A DNA stretch of 64,000 nucleotides from Pontibacillus yanchengensis Y32 (GCF_000770635.1 NZ_AVBF01000017.1:1-64000); one strand, 5' to 3'. Positions 1-8,173 are shown, counted from the stretch's first letter. Notes: a model not told the origin generated them from the sequence alone. Translations and numbers: made by a program.

Positions 1-56
1 TTAGATTAGTTGATTCCAAAATCAACACCAAACTTTAACATAGCCTATACAATACT

Positions 57-90
57 CAATCTACCCGAACTTTTAAATTCGGGTAGATTG
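57..90. other. perfect inverted repeat after the YjcZ-like gene
   Basis: Arms 57-69 and 78-90 are perfect 13-bp complements around an 8-nt loop. The hairpin starts right after the stop of the small minus-strand gene at 92-250, so it probably ends or protects that transcript. It lacks a clear U-tract on either side, so a Rho-independent terminator is only a guess. Confidence 0.5.
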
Positions 91-91
91 A

Positions 92-250
92 TTAATAATA
101 ATACCTGTAATAAAAAAAACCACCAAGTACTAACAATAAGATTAACAATACCACAACTAAACCTAAACCGTATCCACCATAGTATGGTCTATACCCACAT
201 GCGAGTGGATAGGCTGTATAAGGATATCCAAAATCTCCATAACCGTACAT
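92..250 (-). CDS. YjcZ-like small sporulation-associated membrane protein
   Basis: This is a 52-residue protein starting at the ATG at 250, behind the ribosome binding site GAGGTG. The N-terminal half is rich in Gly, Tyr and Pro (begins MYGYGDFGYPY). A hydrophobic helix spans roughly residues 29-46 (GLGLVVVLLILLLVLGG), and the tail is Tyr-rich (YYRYYY). Gly/Tyr head plus one membrane helix is the pattern of the YjcZ family, tiny proteins found in spore-formers. The gene lies just downstream of sigK on the same strand, which fits late mother-cell expression, but no SigK promoter was identified. The biochemical role is unknown. Confidence 0.75.
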   Translation of the reverse strand: MYGYGDFGYPYTAYPLACGYRPYYGGYGLGLVVVLLILLLVLGGFFYYRYYY

Positions 251-331
251 GCACTCTCACCTCATTAACCTGTATTGTTATGATAGGATATGAGCGGAGG
301 GGAAGATTTGTATAGGGAATAGCCTATTTGA

Positions 332-1051
332 TTAGTATGAAGATTTATTTTTTTCTTTACGATAGAATTCATGAAAAATTTTCATCAAAGCTCTTTTTTC
401 AATACGTGATACATAACTCCTTGATATACCTAGTTTTTTGGCAATTTCTCGTTGCGTTAATTCATCTTTTAAACCTAAGCCATACCTGCCAATAATGACC
501 TCCTTTTCACGGCTATCTAATATTTGTAAGTATTCTTGAATCTTTTCCACTTCCATATTTAATTGGATTAACTCAACAACATCTGCATTTTCCGCCTTAA
601 GGATATCAATTAAACTAATTTCATTCCCTTCCTTGTCTTGGCCAATAGGGTCTTGTAAAGAAACATCCTTTTTCGTCTTCTTAAGCGCTCTTAAATGCAT
701 TAATATTTCATTTTCAATACAGCGAGCAGCATACGTGGCAAGTTTTGTCCCCTTACCTGGAGAAAAGCTTTCTATTCCTTTGATTAACCCGATCGTTCCG
801 ATGGAAATTAAATCTTCATTATCCTCGCCTGTATTCTCAAATTTCTTCACAATATGAGCAACAAGACGTAGGTTATGTTCAATCAAACGATTTCGAGCAT
901 CTTCATCTCCCTGTTGCATGGCTTCTAGACATTTTGTTTCTTCTTCTGAACTAAGTGGCTGTGGGAAGGCATGATTTTTTACATAAGACACAAAGAATAT
1001 CGTTTCTTTAACGAGATAAACCAGAGCAGACACCAAGCTAGACAAACGCAT
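332..1051 (-). CDS. sigK: RNA polymerase sporulation sigma factor SigK (pro-sigma-K)
   Basis: Late mother-cell sigma factor of 239 residues, which directs spore coat and cortex genes after engulfment. The hydrophobic N-terminus (about residues 1-22) is the inhibitory pro-sequence that SpoIVFB removes within the membrane; the mature start is near [11 protein letters not shown]. Region 2 includes [13 protein letters not shown] and [17 protein letters not shown], and the C-terminal helix-turn-helix is [22 protein letters not shown]. The start follows a strong GGTGGAGGTG site. Unlike B. subtilis, where the skin element splits the gene, the reading frame is continuous here and no recombinase is nearby. 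Confidence 0.97.
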   Translation of the reverse strand: MRLSSLVSALVYLVKETIFFVSYVKNHAFPQPLSSEEETKCLEAMQQGDEDARNRLIEHNLRLVAHIVKKFENTGEDNEDLISIGTIGLIKGIESFSPGKGTKLATYAARCIENEILMHLRALKKTKKDVSLQDPIGQDKEGNEISLIDILKAENADVVELIQLNMEVEKIQEYLQILDSREKEVIIGRYGLGLKDELTQREIAKKLGISRSYVSRIEKRALMKIFHEFYRKEKNKSSY

Positions 1052-1070
1052 GCACCTCCACCATTCATTT

Positions 1071-1082
1071 AGGCTATAGCCT
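1071..1082. other. 12-bp palindrome upstream of sigK
   Basis: AGGCTATAGCCT is a perfect palindrome about 20 bp upstream of the sigK start, just before its ribosome binding site. It could be an operator or a short mRNA hairpin; no binding protein can be assigned. Confidence 0.3.
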
Positions 1083-1296
1083 ATATAGTATCCTTATGCA
1101 GCACGAATTTGGATTGTGTCTGTCCAGTATAGAAAAGTAATAGCATAGTATTTAGAACAAGTTCTGGAATAGAAAAAGGGAGTACGAAGATAAAAGGTAA
1201 ACCGATAAAGTAAAAGTAGAAGAGGATTGTTTACCTCCATTGAAATTTGTAAGCCATCATACTTAGCAGCTAACCATCTGTAACATATGTTCACAT

Positions 1297-1328
1297 TAAA
1301 AAAGCATTCTACTATTAAAGTAGAATGC
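1297..1328 (-). terminator. Rho-independent terminator of the mrp operon
   Basis: On the minus strand GCATTCTAC and GTAGAATGC form a 9-bp stem followed by six U residues, immediately after the mrpG stop codon. Confidence 0.9.
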
Positions 1329-1340
1329 TCATTATTTAAG

Positions 1341-1715
1341 TTACGATTGTTGCTCTTCTGATTTAAATGCTTTATCATAATCATCTTTTATGCTTTTATC
1401 CCATAGTCGAACTCCACTACGGTAAGCAGCGCGTGAAATCATGTGACCTGATACAGGTGCTGTTATTAGGACAAAAATGATTCCAAGTATCAGTTTGCCG
1501 CTAACAATCCCATTTTCTATATACATAAATAGGAACGACCCAATCATAATTCCAGCTACACCTAATGTTGCGCCTTTTGTTGCAGCATGAAGTCGAGTGT
1601 ACACATCAGGAAACCGTAGTATTCCAATAGAACTTGAAATAATAAAGAAAGTACCAGATAGAAGGAAAAGCATGATCACGATGTCCCATATGATTTCAAT
1701 CCATGTCCCGCTCAA
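1341..1715 (-). CDS. mrpG: Na+/H+ antiporter subunit G (MrpG)
   Basis: Small membrane subunit of the Mrp (Sha/Mnh) multisubunit monovalent cation/proton antiporter. The protein has about three membrane helices and the family signature GILRFPDVYTRLHAATKGATLG, here split as RFPDVYTRLHAATKG followed by ATLGV. A TTG at 1715 gives 124 residues, the usual length, and has AAAGGG upstream; the frame is also open to an ATG at 1751, which would overlap mrpF more deeply. The start overlaps the end of mrpF by 20 bp, typical of translational coupling. Last gene of the operon. Confidence 0.93.
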   Translation of the reverse strand: MSGTWIEIIWDIVIMLFLLSGTFFIISSSIGILRFPDVYTRLHAATKGATLGVAGIMIGSFLFMYIENGIVSGKLILGIIFVLITAPVSGHMISRAAYRSGVRLWDKSIKDDYDKAFKSEEQQS

Positions 1716-2004
1716 TGATAACACCCTTTTCCAAGAATTTTGCGATAGCAACAGTTCCTATAAATAATAGGATACCTATTAGTAAAATAATATCATTTAA
1801 CTTAGTTGTCACAAGATAAATGGCGATTAAACCAGCCAATCCCATAAGATTTATGCCAATTGTATCTAGAGCAACAGCACGATCAGGGTTAGTTGGCCCC
1901 TTGATAGCACGGTAAAGTAGAATAAATAACGAAATAGATACCCCAACGATGCAAATTTCGGTGACAATTTCTAATAAAGCTTGTGTCATCTCTAAGGTTT
2001 CCAT
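1696..2004 (-). CDS. mrpF: Na+/H+ antiporter subunit F (MrpF)
   Basis: A 102-residue protein with three predicted membrane helices, belonging to the MrpF/PhaF subunit family of Mrp antiporters. The segment GPTNPDRAVALDTIG between helices 1 and 2 is the family hallmark. It begins one base after the mrpE stop codon and overlaps mrpG at its end, so the three last subunits are probably translationally coupled. MrpF is an accessory membrane subunit needed for assembly or activity of the complex; it does not itself look like a proton-pumping module. Confidence 0.95.
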   Translation of the reverse strand: METLEMTQALLEIVTEICIVGVSISLFILLYRAIKGPTNPDRAVALDTIGINLMGLAGLIAIYLVTTKLNDIILLIGILLFIGTVAIAKFLEKGVIIERDMD

Positions 2005-2005
2005 G

Positions 2006-2482
2006 TTATCTTGTCACCTCCTTAATTGCCTTTTCAAAGGAATCTTTAATGGAGTTAATCTCTTCTTCAACATCCTCTATATTCATAGCATGTACGTAAA
2101 TATAGGAATGGTCATTTGATACAGCAATGGAAAGTGTACCAGGTGTAAGTGTAATAAGATTTGCCAGTAATGTTATTTCCCAATTGCTTTTTAAATCAAT
2201 AGGTAATGCAAAGATTCCTGGTTCCATGTCCAAGTTTGGCTTATATACCCATTTTAAGATGGTAACATTAGAAAGCATAAGCTCTTTTATAAAAAGTAAT
2301 ACTAAATAGATAATCTTCATGACGCGCTTCATGTAATATTCATCAGGTATAAATCGCTGTAATAGAAACAGCATAAAGATTCCTATTAGATATCCTACAA
2401 CGAAATTACTGAATTGATAGCTTTCATTTAAGAACATCCACATGATTGCGATGGTGATATTTAATACAATCTGAAAAGGCAT
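2006..2482 (-). CDS. mrpE: Na+/H+ antiporter subunit E (MrpE)
   Basis: A 158-residue MrpE family subunit. The N-terminal third contains membrane helices (begins MPFQIVLNITIAIMWMFLN), followed by a soluble C-terminal part with the conserved stretch LANLITLTPGTLSIAVS, which typifies MrpE. It lies 6 bp after mrpD and abuts mrpF. In B. subtilis and alkaliphilic Bacillus, MrpE affects assembly and activity level of the complex (established for the family). Confidence 0.95.
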   Translation of the reverse strand: MPFQIVLNITIAIMWMFLNESYQFSNFVVGYLIGIFMLFLLQRFIPDEYYMKRVMKIIYLVLLFIKELMLSNVTILKWVYKPNLDMEPGIFALPIDLKSNWEITLLANLITLTPGTLSIAVSNDHSYIYVHAMNIEDVEEEINSIKDSFEKAIKEVTR

Positions 2483-2488
2483 AATAGT

Positions 2489-3970
2489 CTACTCCTTTAA
2501 CACGGAATCGATGTATTGAGATGGGTCTAATAAATATGCGGAAATGTCTTCAACCATCGGATACACATATTCAGCTCCAACTCCGAGAAAAACAGAAAAG
2601 GCGACAAGGAATGCTATTGGCCAAGCGTATGCTCTTGATTTTACACGATTTGGCGTAATAGTATCGTCTTTTTCTCCCCAGAACGCTTGAATGAAAATAC
2701 GAATCATCGAGAAGAGAATCAAGAGGCTCGTGATTAAGCCAATTATGACAATAGCAATCTGATCTTGAGCAAGCCCTTCTTGTAATAGCAATAATTTACC
2801 TATAAAGCCACTAAACGGAGGGATACCTGCCAAAGTAAGAGAAGCCACAAAGAACAACCATCCTATTACAGGGTAATGATGAATAAGCCCTCCCATCTTT
2901 CTTAGATCGCTTGTTCCAGTTAGAGCAACTATAGCACCTACAATAAGGAACAATGTCCCTTTCACAACCATGTCATGCAATAGATAGTATATAGATCCTG
3001 AAATAGAAGCTTCCGTGTATAAGCCTATTCCCATAAGCATAAATCCGACTGCTGGAATAATATTATAGGAAATAATCAACTTTATGTTATTGGTGGATAA
3101 TGCACCAATAACACCTGTAATCATCGTCAGGGCTGCTAACCATAAGAAAAACTGATGTGTGATATCAATCTCATAGACAAAGATAGTTGTAAATACCCTT
3201 AGTATAGAGTAAATCCCAACCTTTGTTAGCAATGCTCCAAATAAGGCCGATACTACTGGGTTAGGTACGATATATGATTTAGGTAACCAATAATATAGTG
3301 GAAATACTGCTGCTTTAGTAGCAAATACAAAAAACAATAGAATGGCTATCGTCGTTAGAATTCCTTTTTGTTCTACTTCCTGAACACGTTCAGCGATTTG
3401 AGCCATGTTAACAGTTCCAACTACAGAGTATAAAAAGGAAACGACCGTAACAAACAGGATAGAGGAGAATAAATTAATTAACACATATTTAATTGATTCT
3501 CGTAGCTGAATTTTTCCTCCACCTAGAACGATAAGCGCATAAGACGACATAAGTAATACTTCAAAGAAAACGAACAAGTTGAATAAGTCACCAGTTAAAA
3601 ATGCTCCAGATACACCAGTAATTAAAAAGAAAAAGAATGTATAGAAGTAGAAGCTTTCTTGTTGCTGACTAAGACTTTTTCTTGCAAAGAAGATACAGGC
3701 TACAGCGATTATATTTGTCGTAATCACTAACAGAATGGAGAGCATATCAGCTACTAGGACAATGCCATAAGGTGCTTTCCAACCACCAGTCTCTAAAATA
3801 ATGGAACCATTTTGAAAGATGGTATATCCAATATAGGAGACAACTATTAAGTTAATAATGGATACCAGTATAGAGAATATACGGACCATTTTGGTTTTCT
3901 TGTTTATAAAAGCTGAGAAAATTCCAGCTAACAATGGTATTAAAATTGGTAAGACGGCTAAATTACTCAT
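2489..3970 (-). CDS. mrpD: Na+/H+ antiporter subunit D (MrpD)
   Basis: A 493-residue polytopic protein of the proton-conducting antiporter family shared with complex I subunits NuoL/M/N. About 14 membrane helices are visible. Conserved landmarks are the helix FFEVLLMSSYALIVLGG (acidic residue in helix 5), TKAAVFPLYYWLPKSY (lysine in the central helix) and LLHDMVVKGTLFLIVGAI. The length matches the family. It overlaps mrpC by 8 bp. MrpD and MrpA are the two subunits thought to carry proton translocation. Confidence 0.97.
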   Translation of the reverse strand: MSNLAVLPILIPLLAGIFSAFINKKTKMVRIFSILVSIINLIVVSYIGYTIFQNGSIILETGGWKAPYGIVLVADMLSILLVITTNIIAVACIFFARKSLSQQQESFYFYTFFFFLITGVSGAFLTGDLFNLFVFFEVLLMSSYALIVLGGGKIQLRESIKYVLINLFSSILFVTVVSFLYSVVGTVNMAQIAERVQEVEQKGILTTIAILLFFVFATKAAVFPLYYWLPKSYIVPNPVVSALFGALLTKVGIYSILRVFTTIFVYEIDITHQFFLWLAALTMITGVIGALSTNNIKLIISYNIIPAVGFMLMGIGLYTEASISGSIYYLLHDMVVKGTLFLIVGAIVALTGTSDLRKMGGLIHHYPVIGWLFFVASLTLAGIPPFSGFIGKLLLLQEGLAQDQIAIVIIGLITSLLILFSMIRIFIQAFWGEKDDTITPNRVKSRAYAWPIAFLVAFSVFLGVGAEYVYPMVEDISAYLLDPSQYIDSVLKE

Positions 3971-4301
3971 GATCGCTACCCCTTAATTCTTCCATATTAT
4001 CTGTTTCGTTTAACAATGAAGCTCTATAAGCTAAAACTAGCAAAAAGCTTGTAACCCCGAAACTTATAACGATGGAGGTTAGAATGAGTGCTTGAGGTAG
4101 AGGGTCTACGTAATTCTCCACACCCTCTACCAATATTGGTGGTTTCCCACGTTTTAGCTTCCCCATCGTTAATATAAACAAATGGGCACCATGTGAGAGC
4201 AAAGCTGTTCCGATAATGATTCGTAACATTTGTTTTTGCAATAAATTGTACACGCCGGTTGCAAATAGGATACCAGCTAACATTGATGTTATGATTTCCA
4301 T
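3963..4301 (-). CDS. mrpC: Na+/H+ antiporter subunit C (MrpC)
   Basis: A 112-residue homologue of the complex I subunit NuoK, with three membrane helices and the family motif DPLPQALILTSIVISFG. Its ribosome binding site (GGAGGCG) lies inside the last codons of mrpA, and the ATG comes directly after the mrpA stop. That close A-to-C junction leaves no room for mrpB, which stands between these genes in B. subtilis. It overlaps mrpD by 8 bp. Confidence 0.96.
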   Translation of the reverse strand: MEIITSMLAGILFATGVYNLLQKQMLRIIIGTALLSHGAHLFILTMGKLKRGKPPILVEGVENYVDPLPQALILTSIVISFGVTSFLLVLAYRASLLNETDNMEELRGSDHE

Positions 4302-4302
4302 A

Positions 4303-6633
4303 TTATTTCGCCTCCTTCTTACGGCGAAGTTTAATCATTCCATAAATTCCTAATGCTGCTATTCCTAACACGCAAATTTCAAACAAGGTATCTAATCCAC
4401 GCATATCAACTAAAATAACGTTAACGACGTTACTTCCTCCACCTAACGATTTAGATGTTTCTAAGAAATAGCCAGAGATAGATTCAAACCATTTGCTCGT
4501 ATAAGAGGAAATCCCAACGATAGTCATCATAGCTCCAAAGGATATTGCAATAGTAGCATTCATAACGATAGATCCTTTTGATTCATTTCGTTTTTCTAAC
4601 TTCGGCAGATGCATGAATACTAATAGAAACAGAGCTACTGTTACAGTTTCAATAATCAACTGTGTTAGTGCTAGGTCAGGAGCTCGATATAAAACAAATA
4701 ATATAGATAATCCATATCCTACTACTCCTAAAATAAGAATAGCGGCAATTCGGTTGTTTGTAAAAATAGTTGCGATAGAGGCTAGAACCATCATCCCTAC
4801 CACTAATAACTCTGGTAACCTTATTCTTGCCAGGTCGGTTGCTTCTAGGTTTAAGCCATTAGTAATGAGAAGCATGCTAATGGTACCAAGAATAATCGCA
4901 ATTAAAATCAGCTGTACATAAAGCTTTAATGAACCAGTCATATAGGTTTTCGTAATCTTCGAGGAGAAGAGCTCAGTACGATCAACCAACCAGTCATAAA
5001 CACGGTTAAAAGTTAGCGTACCTGGAACAACGTTATAAATAGAATTCCAACGTTTACGTGTTATCACAAGAAGTGTTCCTAAAGCTACAACTGCAAGAGA
5101 CATGTATAACGGAGGTACGAATCCGTGCCAGAATTTAATATGAGCATGACTTTCATGACCGCTAATGGCTTCAGCTGCATGAGCTAAGAAAGAACCATTA
5201 ACTAAATGTGGGAACAATCCAATGACAATAATTCCAATAACTAAAATCATAGGTGAAATAAGCATTCCAAATGGTGCTTCATGAGGCTTTTGAGGAAGCT
5301 CATCCTCTTTATATTCACCTCTAAATGTACCAAATACAAGGTACATAGAATACACGAATGTAAAGATACTACCTAAAACAGCTAAAACTGGCATAGCTGT
5401 TGCTAGTGCTTGAACGATTCCACTAGCTTCTTCTAATTCTAGTGACGTTTTAAAGAACTTCTCTTTACTGTAAAAGCCATTTAAGAATGGTAGAGGGACA
5501 CCGGCCATTGAGAACGTACCAAACAAGGCTAATGTAGCTGTGATTGGCATAAGTGTCATTAATCCACCTAGTTTTCGAATATCCCTTGTTCCTGTTTCAT
5601 GATCTACTATACCAGCGACCATAAATAGGCTACCTTTAAACGTGGCATGGTTTAGAATGTGAAATACAGCAGCAAAAATAGCAGCATCTGTTCCAAAACC
5701 AAGCATAGCCATAATCATACCAAGTTGGCTTATTGTAGAATAAGCTAGAATCCCTTTTAGATCAGTTTGGCGTACAGCTATGAAGGATCCCCAACAAAGG
5801 GTGATGATACCTATTCCACTAACAATGAAAAAGAACCATTCACTTAGTGAAACAATAGGTAAGAAACGAGCTACCAAGAAGATACCTGCTTTTACCATCG
5901 TTGCAGAGTGCAAGTACGCACTAACTGGTGTTGGAGCTTCCATCGCATCAGGAAGCCAGATGTGGAATGGAAATTGAGCTGATTTTGTAAAGGCTCCTAA
6001 GAAAAGAAAGCCTAAAATCCATCCGAAGTAATTACTATTCAAAATAACGTCTTTTTGATCAATCATTGCTTGAATACTTGTTGTATCAGTAACAATTGTT
6101 AATAGGATAAGTCCAGCTAGTAAGCTCAAGCCACCAAAAACCGTAATTAACATCGATTTTAACGCGCCGTAACGGGATCCCTTACGATGATTCCAAAATC
6201 CAATTAATAAAAAGGATGAAAAAGATGTAAGCTCCCAAAAGGAATATAGAGCATAAACGTTGTCTGAAAATACAACGCCTAACATAGCAGCCATGAACAT
6301 AAGAAGATATACGTAAAAATGGCTTAATTGTTCAGTCTTATGTAAATAATATATGGAATATAGAACCACTAAGGTGCCAATACCACTAATCAATAGTCCA
6401 AACAATAGTCCAAGTCCATCCAAATATAAATCAAAGTTTATATTTAGCGATGGGATCCAAGCATAGGACTGTGAAATGGGTGAAAATTGTTTACCTACTT
6501 TAAGAATCAGGAACAAAAATATACTGAAAGGAATAGGTAAAACAAACCATCCTGTATGAACCTTTTGTTTCCATTTACTTAAGAAGGGTATAAGACACGC
6601 AAATATGAGTGGCAAAAATACAGCAATTAACAT
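4303..6633 (-). CDS. mrpA: Na+/H+ antiporter subunit A (MrpA)
   Basis: The largest Mrp subunit, 776 residues, close to the roughly 800 of group 1 MrpA proteins. The N-terminal two thirds is NuoL-like: SFWELTSFSSFLLIGFW carries the helix 5 acidic residue, and TKSAQFPFHIWLPDAMEAPTPVSA the central lysine and lumenal loop. The C-terminal part includes RAPDLALTQLIIETVTVALF and ends at the family-typical VVNVILVDMRGLDTLFEICVLGIAALG. There is no extra MrpB-like domain. The start follows GGGAGGA. First gene of the operon. Confidence 0.97.
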   Translation of the reverse strand: MLIAVFLPLIFACLIPFLSKWKQKVHTGWFVLPIPFSIFLFLILKVGKQFSPISQSYAWIPSLNINFDLYLDGLGLLFGLLISGIGTLVVLYSIYYLHKTEQLSHFYVYLLMFMAAMLGVVFSDNVYALYSFWELTSFSSFLLIGFWNHRKGSRYGALKSMLITVFGGLSLLAGLILLTIVTDTTSIQAMIDQKDVILNSNYFGWILGFLFLGAFTKSAQFPFHIWLPDAMEAPTPVSAYLHSATMVKAGIFLVARFLPIVSLSEWFFFIVSGIGIITLCWGSFIAVRQTDLKGILAYSTISQLGMIMAMLGFGTDAAIFAAVFHILNHATFKGSLFMVAGIVDHETGTRDIRKLGGLMTLMPITATLALFGTFSMAGVPLPFLNGFYSKEKFFKTSLELEEASGIVQALATAMPVLAVLGSIFTFVYSMYLVFGTFRGEYKEDELPQKPHEAPFGMLISPMILVIGIIVIGLFPHLVNGSFLAHAAEAISGHESHAHIKFWHGFVPPLYMSLAVVALGTLLVITRKRWNSIYNVVPGTLTFNRVYDWLVDRTELFSSKITKTYMTGSLKLYVQLILIAIILGTISMLLITNGLNLEATDLARIRLPELLVVGMMVLASIATIFTNNRIAAILILGVVGYGLSILFVLYRAPDLALTQLIIETVTVALFLLVFMHLPKLEKRNESKGSIVMNATIAISFGAMMTIVGISSYTSKWFESISGYFLETSKSLGGGSNVVNVILVDMRGLDTLFEICVLGIAALGIYGMIKLRRKKEAK

Positions 6634-6667
6634 TGAGTCTAAATCCTCCCTCGTTTTGCAAAGCTAG

Positions 6668-6679
6668 TTGCTTAAGCAA
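6668..6679. other. 12-bp palindrome in the mrp leader
   Basis: TTGCTTAAGCAA is a perfect palindrome between the proposed mrpA promoter and the mrpA start. Its place in the untranslated leader would suit an operator or short hairpin; no regulator can be named. Confidence 0.3.
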
Positions 6680-6712
6680 ACGATTTTTTCTTGTTGAGAT
6701 AGTATCCACTCC

Positions 6713-6742
6713 ATTGTAAGCAAAAAAGGGTCTTAGGTTCAA
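6713..6742 (-). promoter_or_regulatory. probable SigA promoter of the mrp operon
   Basis: On the minus strand a -35 box TTGAAC and a -10 box TACAAT are separated by 18 bp, about 80 bp upstream of mrpA. Both differ from consensus by one or two bases. It is the best vegetative promoter candidate in this gap. Confidence 0.55.
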
Positions 6743-6875
6743 CTAATCTTTACTTGCAAAGGCGCTATGATAATTTTTATATTAAATAGGAAAGAATTTA
6801 ATAATATTAAATCTACATTATCTTTAAGTCTTCCCATCTTTGATAGGGTTGAGTAGGATTATAAAAAAATCTTCA

Positions 6876-6908
6876 TAAAAAAACCTTATCACACTTTTTG
6901 TGATAAGG
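6876..6908 (-). terminator. terminator of sda
   Basis: A perfect 10-bp stem (6884-6893 with 6899-6908) is followed on the minus strand by a run of seven U residues. It lies 14 bp beyond the sda stop codon. Confidence 0.9.
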
Positions 6909-6921
6909 CGCTGAAGGATCT

Positions 6922-7062
6922 TTAACTAGTTTGCTTAATCGAATGAGAAATAGACCTTCGCTTTAGTTCTTCTTCAATTAGTCTAATAAATTCATCGCTT
7001 AAGTTTAATTCAGTAGCTTTTATATAAGCATCAATTAACAATTCATCAGATAAGTGTTCCAT
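6922..7062 (-). CDS. sda: sporulation histidine kinase inhibitor Sda
   Basis: A 46-residue checkpoint protein that blocks the sporulation kinases (KinA/KinB) when replication initiation or DNA integrity is disturbed. The sequence is unmistakable: [34 protein letters not shown] is given in two parts as [17 protein letters not shown] and [17 protein letters not shown], two helices forming the antiparallel hairpin. The ATG at 7062 gives the usual length but has only a weak GGCGA ahead. A strong AGGAGG lies over 30 bp further upstream, next to an in-frame GTG, so a longer form is possible. The neighbour yqeG and the DnaA boxes upstream match B. subtilis. Confidence 0.95.
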   Translation of the reverse strand: MEHLSDELLIDAYIKATELNLSDEFIRLIEEELKRRSISHSIKQTS

Positions 7063-7350
7063 AGTACATCGCCAGCATATAATGCAGGCTAACACACCTC
7101 CTGCTTGGAATAAACTTATGAGTCAATCCAATGTATTAAGTGCCTTTCTCTTATATCTTAGTGAGTTTAATACGGAGATTAATAAGATCCGGGCGCTTAT
7201 CCTTTCTTAGATGGCTAGCTTTAATGTCTCCTTCATTCAGCGTATTTTGAAGTCCGATAGCTGAGGTAGACAATTATAGCTTTTCATTAAGGTGTTGTTG
7301 TTCGAACATGTAACTCATTTAATGTAAATTAACTTTATCATGAATCCTAA

Positions 7351-7467
7351 TTAGCCACAACAGAGTTGATATCCACAGGATCCTGTATATAACTTGTGGG
7401 TAATTGGTTGATAATGGAAAGATAACCTGATGTAATACTGTGAGTTTTGTGGAGTAAGTTATCCACA
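7351..7467. promoter_or_regulatory. DnaA-box cluster between sda and yqeG
   Basis: Within 117 bp there is one perfect DnaA box, TTATCCACA at 7459-7467, and three with one mismatch: TTAGCCACA (7351-7359), ATATCCACA (7369-7377) and the reverse-strand TTACCCACA (7395-7403). Two weaker candidates with two mismatches are at 7448-7456 (minus) and 7517-7525. In B. subtilis DnaA regulates sda and binds a box cluster in the sda-yqeG intergenic region, so the same link between replication initiation and sporulation control is inferred here. The 7063-7642 gap holds no gene. Confidence 0.85.
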
Positions 7468-7501
7468 ATAAAATCTTTGTAGGAATTTGTCGAAAAGTTT
7501 C

Positions 7502-7531
7502 TTGCCTAAATAGCAATCATTCACATATAAT
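7502..7531 (+). promoter_or_regulatory. probable SigA promoter of the yqeG operon
   Basis: TTGCCT and a perfect -10 TATAAT are separated by 18 bp, about 110 bp upstream of yqeG and beside the DnaA-box cluster. Confidence 0.6.
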
Positions 7532-7642
7532 GATTAGGTTTCTCTAAAAAATTGAAACTTTTTTTTGAAAGGCAACGCTAAATTGTATATCATGAATAAG
7601 TGGTAAATGGTTCGGTAATAGGTAGAAATTGAGGTGAATCCG

Positions 7643-8173
7643 GTGTTAAAAAAGTTTTTACCAAATCAGCACGTTCAATCTGTATTTGAAATCAAACCTT
7701 TGGACTTAAAAAATCAAGGGATCAAGGGCATTGTTACAGATTTAGATAATACACTGGTGGCTTGGGATACCAGAGATGCTACTCCAGAAATAGTCGAGTG
7801 GTTCAAGTTAATGAAAGAAAATGGGATTCAAGTCACCATTATATCGAATAATAATGAAAAACGAGTAACATCGTTTTCAGAGCCTTTAGATATTCCTTTT
7901 ATCTATAGTGCTAGAAAACCATTAGGACAAGCATTTAGAAAAGCTCAACATGCAATGGGAATAAGAAAAGATGAGATGGTTGTAATAGGGGATCAGCTGT
8001 TGACTGATGTATTGGGTGGGAATCGTGCTGGATTGCATACGATTCTAGTGGTCCCAATTGTGCAAACAGATGGATTTTTAACAAGAATTAACAGAAAGAT
8101 AGAACGACGTCTTTTAAGCTGGTTTCGTCGTAAAGGTATGATTTCATGGGAGGAACAACAATGGAAAAAATAA
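7643..8173 (+). CDS. yqeG: YqeG family HAD-type phosphatase
   Basis: A 176-residue HAD-superfamily hydrolase (subfamily IIIA). The nucleophile motif is DLDNTLVAWD at about residues 33-42, motif II is TIISNNNEKR, and motif IV is VIGDQLLTDVLGGNR. The GTG at 7643 is chosen because GAGGTG sits 6 bp ahead and the product MLKKFLP matches the family N-terminus; an in-frame GTG at 7634 lacks a binding site. The stop overlaps the start of yqeH. The substrate is not settled; plant and cyanobacterial relatives include phosphatidylglycerophosphate phosphatases. Confidence 0.93.
   Translation: MLKKFLPNQHVQSVFEIKPLDLKNQGIKGIVTDLDNTLVAWDTRDATPEIVEWFKLMKENGIQVTIISNNNEKRVTSFSEPLDIPFIYSARKPLGQAFRKAQHAMGIRKDEMVVIGDQLLTDVLGGNRAGLHTILVVPIVQTDGFLTRINRKIERRLLSWFRRKGMISWEEQQWKK

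Noticed and set aside
10-315. Plus-strand open frame of 101 codons
   Set aside because: It is antisense to the well-supported YjcZ-like gene at 92-250 and spans its downstream hairpin; composition does not look like a protein and there is no ribosome site.
1094-1384. Minus-strand open frame of 96 codons downstream of mrpG
   Set aside because: It overlaps the mrpG end and runs straight through the mrp terminator; no family resemblance.
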